From Chondrosia reniformis (Eukaryota > Porifera > Demospongiae > Chondrillida > Chondrillidae), in contig OX359202.1 in NCBI GenBank assembly GCA_947172415.1, positions 1,986,501 through 2,050,500 on the forward strand: DNA of 64,000 nt, given 5' to 3'. Each line of letters starts with the position of its first letter. The stretch's first letter is position 1. The position numbers and the translations under genes are program-made. Below are positions 35,801 through 45,340 of the stretch, one piece after another. A model generated the notes under the pieces. That model was given only the letters and a program-made list of their open reading frames with translations, was not told the origin of the DNA and searched no databases.

Positions 35801-38800
35801 TACCTTATCACTTCTACACATTGTTAGCCTTACCACGTGAACACTAGCTGTCTTAAGCTATTTTATTACAATATCAGATGTAGTAATAACTGTTACGGGA
35901 AAAATCATCACTACTTCAAACTTTATTTTTTAAGGTTTTTATTTAACTTTATACACTATGTAGAATAACTGATGTTTGCATAACCTTTGTGTTTTTCCAT
36001 TGCAGCTAGTGTAGAAACCATTGAAAATTATCAGATTGGAGTATATGTTGTTATTGGAATACTGGTAGTAATGATATCCTGCATAGTTACTTGTGTAATA
36101 GTGTTTATAACAGTGAACCTGAAGAAAACAAAGAGGTATTACTGTATATATTTTATTATATCTACGTATACATCATGTATGTGTATATACCTAAGAACCT
36201 CATTTTGAGGATAAATTTAACATGTTTTAGCTATACTTGAAACACTTGCTAGTTTAAATTCATTTTTCGCAGGGCTACTACTGATTCTGACATGTGGCAA
36301 TTTGGAAATAGAAAAGTAAGTATATATGCATACACTCCCATATAAACTGATGCCATTGTATAAATAAACAAAGGTCTGTAAAATTACATGAGTTCATAGG
36401 CTTCTTAATGTACTTTTATCCACTACCTCCTTTTCCAAGTATCTACATTGTGTCCAGGGAAGCATATGCTCATTGATTTAGGGAATACTGTTTAGGTATC
36501 TATAGAAACACTGATATTAATGCCTTTAGACTCTATATGGAGGTTTTAGATAGTCAATTCCAACTAAAAAGACCAGTTAGCCTGCTTTGAAATATAGGTA
36601 TACCACCACATGGTGTCTATGCCTGCAGGTGCTTTTAAGTCAACTTTTCAGAGAAATTATATGTAATATAATTATGCTCGCAATACTACAGTGCAACCCA
36701 TGTTTGACAATCAATGACCAATGTATAGTTAACAACATACTATTTATGACAGTGTAAGTCACTGACTCTATAGCAGTGACCCTAATTTGTTCCCTACTAC
36801 GTAAGTGTTGCATATAAATGTGAGTTATGAGGAGACTGCATGCTCAAGGGTAGGAAAGCCTAGCCTTCAAATGTTTCACAATATTCTGATGACTACCTCT
36901 TATATATACTCAGTGAAACATTTGAGTCATCCAGTAGTAACCCTATAAGGAATTTAATGCAGCAAGGCAAGATTATAGCTATGCATATTTGTGAATAAAT
37001 AGTTCAATCATTAAGTATTGTAAAGGAATACAACATTTCATATAGAACCAAATCATTAACAGTTACTTTTGAAGGTGGTTATGGTCATTAAAGAAGGTGT
37101 TATTGTTATCTTCTATATATTTCCAATAAAACAATTTAGCTGAACACAACTCCTCTGATTGAGCAAGATGGAGACTGGGAACTTGCTGAAGATGATGTGA
37201 CCTTTTTGAGGTCTATTGGCAGAGGTAACTTTGGTGCAGTAGAACTAGCTCTTATCCCACGGGGCATTTCAAATGCTAGAGCACAGAACTTCTTTAGGAG
37301 GGTTGAGAAGAACAATCCAACTTTGAATCCCAGCTTAGTAGTTGTGAAGAAGCTTAAAGGTACATATACAGATGTATACTTATGTGTATTAAACTTAAAT
37401 TTGTAAAATAGAGCCTTCTAACAAATTGAATCCATACACTTGAATTCATTTTGGTACTATGTAAATATGAAAAGACAGTTCCTAAATGCAGTTAGTGAAT
37501 TTTCTCAATCAATCTTTTTTCTAGAGTTATTTGCTATCAATTAAATGACTCCTTGTAACTCATTTTTTCTCTATACAATGTCATATAATACAGGCTTTTC
37601 ATCATTTGAACAACAAATGGCTTTTGTGGAAGAGTTTAATATTATGAAGAAGGCTTGCAGTGGGGAGTGTCCCAACATTGTGTACATTTTGGGATATATC
37701 AAAGAAGTCACAAGTACAGACCTTGCAATAGTATTGGAGTATGTTCCACTGGGAGACTTACAGAGCATGTTGAGGAAATGGAAGGAATTGGTAAGACTTG
37801 CTTTCACCTATTTTGTATGAAAAATCTAAGATACCATTTTCCTACATGCTATATGCCTATTCTGTAAAAAGAGCCTATAGGGGAACTATACCTGAAGAGA
37901 ACTTTAGATGCAGATACAGGAGTCTTTTCTTCCTTCTTTTCCCTTCTTTCATCTTCTTCTCCACTGGGTCAGACAGCCGTTTCTGGGAATTCCACCCTTC
38001 ATCAGTGATCCTGGGAGTCTTTGTCTTTTTCTTTATCTTGATCTTCTGTGAATCCTATGTACGCATGTACATATGTACGTATGTACGCATTAGTTCGTTA
38101 TACTTTGTTTTGTAGAGTTTGCCAATAGGCTATGTTGAAATAGATTCCCTTAAGAATGAGCAACCATCCCCTGAATATATACAATCTGAGGAGACTGCAA
38201 GTATCAGTGAACAATTAGACAGTTCAGATGGACCTGAAGCTAGTCCTGTGTACCGTGACAAGGACAGGAATGCATTGTATTACCCACCAACACACATTAA
38301 GAATAAGGATTTGGTGTCCTTTTCCTACCAGATAGCATCTGGAATGGTCAGTCAGCATAGAGGCATCTTTAATATTTGGAATCATATCTTATATGTGTTT
38401 GATTTCTCATTATAGATGTACCTTGCAAGTCTTGGCATCATTCATCGCGACCTGGCATGTAGGAATATTCTTGTGGGCTTTCAAAAGCTTCTTAAAATAT
38501 CTGATTTTGGTTTGTCAAGGGTAACTGAAGGGGAATACCTGTCCACCTCTAAAGTTGGAATGCCTGTCAGATGGTTAGCACCAGAGTGTCTTAAAGAGAA
38601 GAAGTATTCTGAGAAATCTGATGTGTGAGTATGTCGTATGATACAGGCTCATTGCCATATGCATATGTTGTTGGTGATCTTCTTGTACAGAACACTTCAA
38701 TTGTTTAAGGATATAGTGCTCTACAGACATTTTGAGCTAAAATTGCACTGATTATTTATATGTCACCTTGCATGGGTCTTATAGAGAACACATTTACTGA

Positions 38801-39764
38801 GTTTGAGCAAATATCTACGTATTTATTGCAAAGGGGATTTGATCTATTGAGAATTACATTATACTCTATCAAAACTGTATGATGGACACATTCTCAATAA
38901 GGATTTGTTGCTATTTTCTGTGATATCTACTGATCACATTTAAATATAATTAGAATAATTTCAGTGAGGTGTACTATCGTATACATTAATTTGAACAACC
39001 ACAAGGCATTAGCTATAATATGTAAATAATTGAAGACACACCATCTATTCTCTTCCCAATGGTCCTTTAGTATAGATTTCACTGCATGTGTTCGTGAATT
39101 ACACGTATACACTTTATTGTCTATATCTTCCAATAGATGGTCCTATGGCATATGCTTGTGGGAGATATGCACTTTAGGTAAACTTAATTGCTCTATATAT
39201 ACACATGCACATATTTGATATCTCTATACATCAATACTACATATGTATATAAATTTATTAATAGTCCATATATATTTGCATATATCATACATACTATAGA
39301 GTGAGATTCTTTTAATTACCTTTAGGAAAGAGGCCGTATCCTGATATGAGTAACAGAGATGCAATGGTTAAGGTCTTAGAAGGATACAGGATGGAAAAAC
39401 CTAGAGGATGCAGTGATATTGCGTAAGTTTTCTCATTAGGTTATAAACCTGATGGCCTGACTGGTGCTGTAATTAGAACTTGAGAATGATCTTTTTATCT
39501 ACACCACTTAGGTACAACACCATGTGTCAGTGCTGGGAACTAGATCCAGCAGTGAGGCAGACCTTTACAGAAATCAAACAGTCCTTTGCAATGATACTAA
39601 CAGAGCTGCATGGAAAAGACTACATGGATATGAATGCAGCTATTTTTAGTGACATCCAAAAAGTGACTCTAATCAAGTCAGCCAATGAAGAGCAGCCAGC
39701 TAAGATAGAAGTCAACCCAGCCTCTGATATGGTTGTGTCCACAGACACAGTTATAGATATGTAA
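29856..39764 (+). CDS. SRCR-FN3 receptor tyrosine kinase
   Basis: Sixteen exons fit by splice site and phase: SRCR 29,856-30,182 and 31,477-31,791; FN3 32,350-32,541 with 34,294-34,377, and 34,917-35,102 with 35,348-35,446; TM 36,006-36,135; juxtamembrane 36,273-36,315; kinase 37,140-37,359, 37,594-37,790, 38,116-38,346, 38,416-38,624, 39,137-39,177, 39,326-39,422 and 39,512-39,764 (stop). The TM is YVVIGILVVMISCIVTCVIV. The kinase is intact: GRGNFG loop, VVVKKL lysine, HRDLACRN, DFG and PVRWLAPE (tyrosine-kinase type). The 77-residue exon 38,116-38,346 is a kinase insert with YVEI, YIQS and VYRD. The tail carries DYMDM, a YxxM motif known to bind PI3-kinase SH2 domains. No signal-peptide exon is found in this unit; upstream units have one in the matching phase. 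It is a surface receptor with unknown ligand. The first exon is uncertain. Confidence 0.88.
30343..30849. mobile_element. 507-bp pogo/Tigger-type MITE in an RTK intron
   Basis: TA plus CAGTGGAACCTCGCTTAACA opens it, and GTGAGGTTCCACTG plus TA closes it. GACCACCTCAAAATT occurs near both ends. There is no complete transposase frame. CAGTGGAACCTC ends are typical of mariner/pogo-related non-autonomous elements. Confidence 0.8.
31020..31110 (+). repeat. tRNA-derived SINE head
   Basis: TGGCAGTTGTAGCTCAGTGA carries a Pol III A box (TAGCTCAGTGA). GAGTTCAATTCCCATGCCA carries a B box and closes the acceptor stem (TGGCA with TGCCA). A T-rich tail follows. Homology of the third SRCR unit to units 1 and 2 stops exactly here, so the insertion or a linked rearrangement replaced that unit's FN3 exons. 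Confidence 0.65.
31291..31385 (+). repeat. Second, more diverged SINE copy
   Basis: GTGGCAGAACAGTGGTGGTA, AACCAGCTGTTCTGTGTTCA and TTTACCAGGAACTGC follow the same order as the SINE at 31,020. TTTGTATATGTTTTT matches its tail. The A box is decayed. It lies less than 100 bp upstream of the second SRCR exon. Confidence 0.5.
32580..32815 (-). repeat. Hammerhead-bearing interspersed repeat, copy 1 (RTK intron)
   Basis: About 235 bp are shared with 37,813-38,058 and 50,280-50,512: GAGAGCTTTGGATGAGGATA, ACAGGAGTCTTCT, CCAGACCAGACGGCTGTTTC, AATTCCACACTTCATCAGTG, TTTATCTTGATCTT. The minus strand holds a hammerhead-like core (see 32,710-32,755). There are no long open frames. Confidence 0.75.
32710..32755 (-). 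ncRNA. Hammerhead-ribozyme-like motif, copy 1
   Basis: On the minus strand: stem I GGGTCA, core CTGATGA, a TGG/CCA stem-loop, GAAAC, a four-base loop (AGCC), the cleavage triplet GTC, then TGGTCT. The last pairs with stem I by two Watson-Crick pairs plus wobbles. All invariant hammerhead bases are present. The weak points are an imperfect base of stem II and a two-pair stem III. Confidence 0.5.
32820..34290. other. Long RTK intron, remainder
   Basis: This is intronic AT-rich sequence inside the first FN3 domain of the kinase gene. A 123-codon minus frame (32,995-33,366) has no recognisable domain. I see no other element with clear ends. Confidence 0.45.
34768..34912 (+). repeat. Tail copy of the hairpin-headed repeat
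   Basis: CAGTATGCCACTTCTGTATG, GGTTAGCCTTATCACATGAT and CTGTCTTAAGC match 35,800-35,860 and the complement of 49,150-49,200. TTTTAAAAGGTTTTTATTTA closes both intronic copies just before an acceptor. Confidence 0.55.
35515..35950 (+). repeat. Hairpin-headed repeat, near-complete copy
   Basis: The copy begins AGAAGTAGGGATTA, then ACATGGCCTCCCTATTTAAT and ACTATTTGCAGTCATTATAT, then the CACTTCTACACATTGTTAGC tail and AAGGTTTTTATTTAAC. It lies in the intron before the TM exon. Confidence 0.55.
36320..37138. other. Intron between juxtamembrane and kinase exons
   Basis: No repeat with defined ends, no RNA gene and no exon is visible in this 0.8-kb intron. Confidence 0.5.
37813..38058 (-). repeat. 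Hammerhead-bearing interspersed repeat, copy 2 (RTK kinase intron)
   Basis: The copy runs from AAAAATCTAAGATACCATTT to TTGATCTTCTGTGAATCCTA. It is the closest relative of 50,280-50,512 and is in the same orientation as the other two. Confidence 0.8.
37966..38011 (-). ncRNA. Hammerhead-ribozyme-like motif, copy 2
   Basis: On the minus strand: GGATCA, CTGATGA, AGGGTGGAATTCCCA, GAAAC, GGCT, GTC, TGACCC. Stem I pairs TCA/TGA and GG/CC with one mismatch. A-C/G-T form stem III around a GGCT loop. GTC is the favoured cleavage triplet. The length is 46 nt, the same as copy 1. Confidence 0.5.
38640..39130. other. Kinase-domain intron
   Basis: This intron separates SDV from WSYG of the kinase. No mobile element or RNA gene is seen. 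Confidence 0.5.
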
Positions 39765-39985
39765 GCAATGTTTATATTAGATAGAGTGTATATACTAGCT
39801 TATAGCTTATCATTACATCATCAAATATATGTCAAGATTTTTTTTAAGAAATTCAAAATTTACTAGTTCAGAAAAGCTTAGAAAGAAGTTAAGGTTTTAA
39901 CCCGCTTTTAAACTGACTCATTCAGAAAGTGCTTGTTTGAAGTCACATTTCCTGTTTTGATTTGTAAGTTGCTGTGAGAATCAAT

Positions 39986-40345
39986 TACCGTATGGACCTA
40001 AATTTTTGTGGGACTAAACTTTCGCGTTTTTTGGATTTTCTCTTTTTTGCGTTTTTATTTTCGCTTTTACTTCCTCAAAATATTCCAACTTTCTCTAACT
40101 GGTCGACACAATTAGTCCCTTTTTTAGTGGCGATTCCTGGTCCCAAAAATGTTGCCCCAACTCACAGTAGCCATATTGCGAACTATGACGTCATCACGTT
40201 CTAAAATGGATGTACCTGTTAATTTCACTTGCACTTTTAAAGCTCTATATAGTCTAAATTTTCGTGGGACTAAACTTTCGCAGATGGCTGCTAATCTGCG
40301 AAAACTGCGAAAGTTTAGTCCCCCGAAAATTTAGTTCCTAATGGT
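39986..40345. mobile_element. Foldback MITE downstream of the kinase gene
   Basis: The left arm has GACCTAAATTTTTGTGGGAC and TAAACTTTCGC. The right arm has the complement, GCGAAAGTTTAGTCCCCCGA then AAATTTAG. A third, direct copy of the TAAATTTTCGTGGGACTAAA motif lies inside at 40,256. There is no coding frame. Confidence 0.7.
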
Positions 40346-40768
40346 GTTACCATTGTTACAGAAACCACGAGGGATCTATATATTACCACCATATACGTAT
40401 TAAGATAAGGTTAATATAAACTGGTTGCATCTGTATGAGATATATAAACGATGAAAACGCTTTGAACCACCCACGAATCAGTTTAGAATCCTCTTTACAA
40501 ATTTTGCCCATTGCTAACATCTACTTCCTATAAGTGTTCCCTATATATATAAAAAGGGAATATACGTATATAGGCTCTCTTGCTATCAGACTTCCTCCAC
40601 AAGTATTCCCTGTTGACAAGTCATTCTCTAAATGTTATGTATTAAAGTTTATACTCGTGTGAAAGAGGTAAACATTGTGGACTGCTTGTCAATTGTGATC
40701 GAATTACAAGATATTATTTCAAGAATTTCCTACCTTGTACATAATTTAGTGAAATATATACATACTGT

Positions 40769-40952
40769 ATAGCCGGAAATATTGGCAGGAAGAATATTTG
40801 GTGATTTTGGACTGATTTAAATATTGGCAGTTTTAATTTTGGTGGTTATCACGTCACTATGATGCAATAATATTAGTGGATCATAATTTGGTGATACGTG
40901 TGAAAATTGCCAATTGGCCAAAATAAATTCCCAGCCAATATTTCCGGCTATA
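40769..40952. mobile_element. 184-bp foldback MITE (copy B)
   Basis: This is the duplicate of 179-362, with the same TATAGCCGG/CCGGCTATA ends. Confidence 0.8.
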
Positions 40953-41049
40953 CATTATTAAGGATGCTATAGAATATGGAAAACTGACTCTATACTTTAC
41001 TTAAAACCAATCACTTGTTTCATTCAATTAACTGATTATATACTTACAG

Positions 41050-41988
41050 GACCAAATCTAAGGATACTTACCAAAATGCTCCACCAACCCTTACCTGTGC
41101 CTCAGATCCAGATGCTCCACCCACTCTTACCTGTGCCTCAGATCCAGATGCTCCACCCACTCTTACCTGTGCCTCGGATCCAGATGCTCCACCCACTCTT
41201 ACCTGTGCCCCAGATCCAGATGCTCCACCCACTCTTACCTGTGCCCCAGATCCAGATGCTCCACCCACTCTTACCTGTGCCTCAAATCCAGATGCTCCAT
41301 CCACTCTTACCTGTGCCTCAGATCCAGATACTCCACCCACTCTTACCTGTGCCTCGGATCCAGATGCTCCACCCACTCTTACCTGTGCCCCAGATCCAGA
41401 TGCTCCACCCACTCTTACCTGTGCCCCAGATCCAGATGCTCCACCCACTCTTACCTGTGCCTCAAATCCAGATGTTCCATCCACTCTTACCTGTGCCTCA
41501 GATCCAGATACTCCACCCATGGCCACTCTTACCTGTGCCCCAGATCCAGATACTCCACCCACTCTTACCTGTGCCTCAGATCCAGATGCTCCAGCCACTC
41601 TTACCTGTGCCTCAGATCCAGATACTCGAGCCACTCTTATCTGTGCTTCAGATCCAGATGCTCCAGCCACTCTTTCCTGTGTCTCAGATCCAGATGCTCC
41701 AGCCACTCTTACCTGTGCCTCGGATCCAGATGCTCCACCCACTCTTACCTGTGCCTCAGATCCAGATGCTCCGCCCACTCTTACCTGTGCCTCAGATCCA
41801 GATGCTCCGCCCACTCTTACCTGTGCCTCAGATCCAGATGCTCCGCCCACTCTTACCTGTGCCTCGGATCCAGATGCTCCACCCACTCTTACCTGTTCCT
41901 CGGATCCAGATGCTCCACCCACTCTTACCTGTGCCTCAGATCCAGATGCTCTGCCCACTCTTACCTGTGCCTCAGACGACACATGCAG
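41050..41988 (+). CDS. Putative internal exon made of a 36-bp minisatellite (copy B)
   Basis: About 25-26 units lie between CTTACAG (before 41,050) and ATGCAG|GTAACC (after 41,988). One plus frame is open throughout, encoding ASDPDAPPTLTC repeats and ending ASDDTCR. The exon is phase 2 at both ends, as in copy A. Copy B has extra repeat length and an in-frame six-base insertion (CCCATGGCC near 41,517), and neither breaks the frame. The minus frame is also open for 317 codons. No neighbouring exons were identified, so expression is unproven. Confidence 0.4.
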
Positions 41989-42635
41989 GTAACCAGGTGC
42001 AATATATTTCTTTTCTAACAATTTGTAAATATATAACCACTAAATCTTTCCAATTTCCCAGTGATTACCATGGTGTATTTTAATTTATACATGTACATGT
42101 ATTTACATATATATGTTCTGCATACATATATTTTTACATGGAGAAATACAGATTATGCCAACCAGCCAAATGTCCGAAGTCTTTTCTTGGTTATGGAACT
42201 ATTCCAATCCAATTTCTCCATTTACACAGCCTTTAAACAGTTATAGTGCAATTAACTCCCTTATTTCATTGTGAGTGCGCTCCATCTTGCCTAGACTGCA
42301 ACCTCTATTTTTGTTTATAATGAAACCACAAGTGTTTACTTGTCATCAATTAATAAGTTGACGGTAGTCATCCAAATTCACAAGCACCACACGAACTTAT
42401 GCCTCACTGATGAGCACAAAATTGCATATGTGGCCTTTGGTAATTATTTTTGGTGACTTGTGTTTACTAGTTGCCATAAATGGGGACTTTTGTCCCCCAA
42501 CCAAGAGAAGACTGATCACTTGGCCGGTCAGCATAATATAATTATCCACTTCTTTGTCGTATGCATAGTCTTGCACATGAAAAGTCTAAGTGCAATTATC
42601 AATCAATCTTTTGACTTGTACTGTATGTGCATGTA

Positions 42636-42990
42636 TCAGAGAGTAAGGTAGTACTCTCTAAGTAGGCTTGGCTGAAAAAAGAAAAACATGGCCGCTCTAT
42701 TCAATGTATTATCAATTAACACCTTAGAAATAAACAGCAATTCGATTTTCAGTTATATGCAACTATTTGCAGTCATGTAATATGTATCCTTGGTGTGCTG
42801 AAACACAGAAGTCTAGGAGTTGAAGATGGTGCCATTATAAGAAATTATAACAACTGTTTATTTATACTAATTGGTTCTAATTAAAAAAATTATTACAGAA
42901 ATGATGTGTACAAATAAGTAACTTAAATTTTAGTATGTCACTTCTGTATTGTTAGTTGTATCACTCATGATTACTATCTTGTTTGACCAT
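42636..42990 (+). repeat. Hairpin-headed interspersed repeat (copy B)
   Basis: This is the duplicate of 2,212-2,560. It includes TAGTATGTCACTTCTGTATT, which copy A has partly lost. Confidence 0.6.
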
Positions 42991-43563
42991 ATATGTGCTG
43001 TTCATTGTTGCAAATGTTAAAATCTATTTAGATGTACTGTAGCTATATTGGGTGTTTCTCCTCCAACTGTAGTAATTCTCCACTAAAGATTGAAAAGCTG
43101 AACTGTATTCCCAAATAACATCAGTTTGTAGTTATCCTACATTAGCAAACAAATACAGAACACTATATCCTAGTTAATCACGATATTGAACATGTACTCT
43201 TCACTTTTTCCCCTTTATATCTTCCCGCTTAGTAGTATCAGCAATGATTCATATGTTACTCATGATTAAAGCATTATCACAGTAAACTAATATAATATAT
43301 AGTTTGAATTTCACACAACAGTGATCATGTCTAATACATGCATGGGTAATGAAATGTGACCTTCCACGGGAATATATGTATTCGAGGTTGCAATGTAAAT
43401 TTGTCAGGACGAATAAAAAACGTAAACGGTTACAAATGGTAGTTGAAGAATGCACCGTATTTGTTCAAATCTAAACATAATCACTTAATCGATATATGGA
43501 TTGTGCTCCTTAAAGAGTGTCCAAAGTTCATATGACCTTAGCAGACCATAATACAAATCAAAA

Positions 43564-43770
43564 TGTCTCATCACAACTTAGCAAAAGTTCTTGATACATA
43601 AGAGACGGAATTTGAGGAGGCTGATGAACCAGATTTTGAAGATGAGGAAAGTGAAGAAGTAGTTGGAAGTTCAATTGAGCTTCAGAATAGTAAATTTCTT
43701 CTGTTAGTTCCTAATCAATATTACAAAAATTTGCATAATATATAGTTCGGATCTTGAAATTTATAATTAA
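43564..43770 (+). pseudogene. Disrupted copy of the small acidic frame
   Basis: It matches 3,129-3,332 from MSHHNLAKVLDT, but a TAA follows at codon 13 and there is a small insertion near the end (ATAATATATAGTTCGG). It was either never coding or has been lost in this copy. Confidence 0.4.
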
Positions 43771-44063
43771 TTTGCTATTACTCTTCAATGGAAGGATTTA
43801 ACCACATAGAAAAAAAGTAAAGATGTATTTCGCACTGAAGCTACAAAATTTAAAAAAGCCTAATTTTGACTTTTGAACCTGGAATATAATTTACATAAAT
43901 TCCCATGGAAGGTCAATATTAAATATGGATCATTATTATACATAGCTAATAATATATAGGTTATAGTTTATATAATGGGGCATTTTGAATAATTTAGATT
44001 CCAATTTCAAATTCAGGCATTTGTAATTAACTACAACAAACTTCATATCATTGAAATGTTCCC

Positions 44064-44421
44064 TCAGGTACACTTGCATTGGGATATGCAGCCTTTCCTG
44101 CAAAACCTGGGATTTAAAGACCAGAAGTAGGCTAAGCCATCTTGCAATTGGGTATCCATTTTAAAAAGTGTGTAGGTCTGGTTTGCGAGACTAATACCTA
44201 TACCTTGGATTTGCCAGTGGATTTTGACCAGTTCCATTGGTGAACAAATGGAGCACTGCACAGCTCCAGTCACTCCTCCAGCAATTGTGGAGTTGAGTAT
44301 TGAAGGTTTGTGGGAAGCAGTGTCTGGTTCCAAGTGACGCTTCACACTGCCATGTACTCCAACTGTTGATTGCTGAAAATCCAGCAGCTGGAGCTGCTAT
44401 ACCTTTATATAGGCCCATCAC
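44064..44421 (-). pseudogene. Mitochondrial carrier (SLC25-type) fragment, copy B
   Basis: The longest frame covers KRHLEPDTASHKPSILNS, TIAGGVTGAVQCSICSPMEL and VKIHWQIQGIGISLANQ, and so keeps the carrier signature. It lacks the four-base insertion of copy A. The shift after SAINS is still present, so the fragment was already damaged before the duplication. The acceptor before GLYKG (44,422) is kept. Confidence 0.75.
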
Positions 44422-45340
44422 CTATGAGAAGAGGGACATATATTAGAGGAGGTAACTGCCTCACCACAAGCCTATAACTATATGTGTATTACAGGGATAT
44501 GCTATTCTGCTATACAACAGTTACTATATACTTCAGATGTGCCAACAAATCTATATACAAAGTATATATATTATGCAATTTAGTGTAAAGCAACAGCAAC
44601 ATGCGCAGTACCTGCATGGCTACCACAGTGTACTTCAGTACGAGTAGTCCTTCATTCAATTGTCCTGAGGTAACCTTCCAATTATAATAGACATTAAAAG
44701 AACCAGTCTCCTTTAAGGGGTCTCAGATTTGACGTACCTTGCAAGTAAAACAGTAAGACCTTAAAGTTTCGTTACATTCACACACACATACATACGTATG
44801 TATATGTGCATTGTTACTAAACCATTTTTGTAACTTGAACACAGTTAAGGGCATTTGTGCTTAGTTACATTACAAGAAGACTTTAGCCTTTCATGCCCTT
44901 GAATCCTGGCACATATATACAAGATATTGATCAGAATCAAGGAGCATGAATAGGGATGAAGGTACATGCTACCTCTGGATTGGTTAAAATGTATGGGAAG
45001 AATATAATTGACAATTCATTTAGTAAAGTTCCTAAAATAATCCATTCACATGCTGACATTAAATTGCATGAATACATTATATCATGAATAATATAATAAA
45101 AATTGTACGTGTATTATAGTTATTGTTGTTGCGTAAGTTTAGGGTCTGATTTCGTCAGACTAGCCCTTATAGCTCACAACGAAAGTATGCAGGAAAGAAT
45201 TAATATAAGCGCAGTATCGGGTATCTATTTCAATCATCCCAACGAACCGCGCACTTAATTTCCTATCCGGTATCTAATTCATTTTTTGGGGAGCCAGGAT
45301 TTCTTTATCAGCCAAAAAGAACCTCGAGTGATAAATACTA

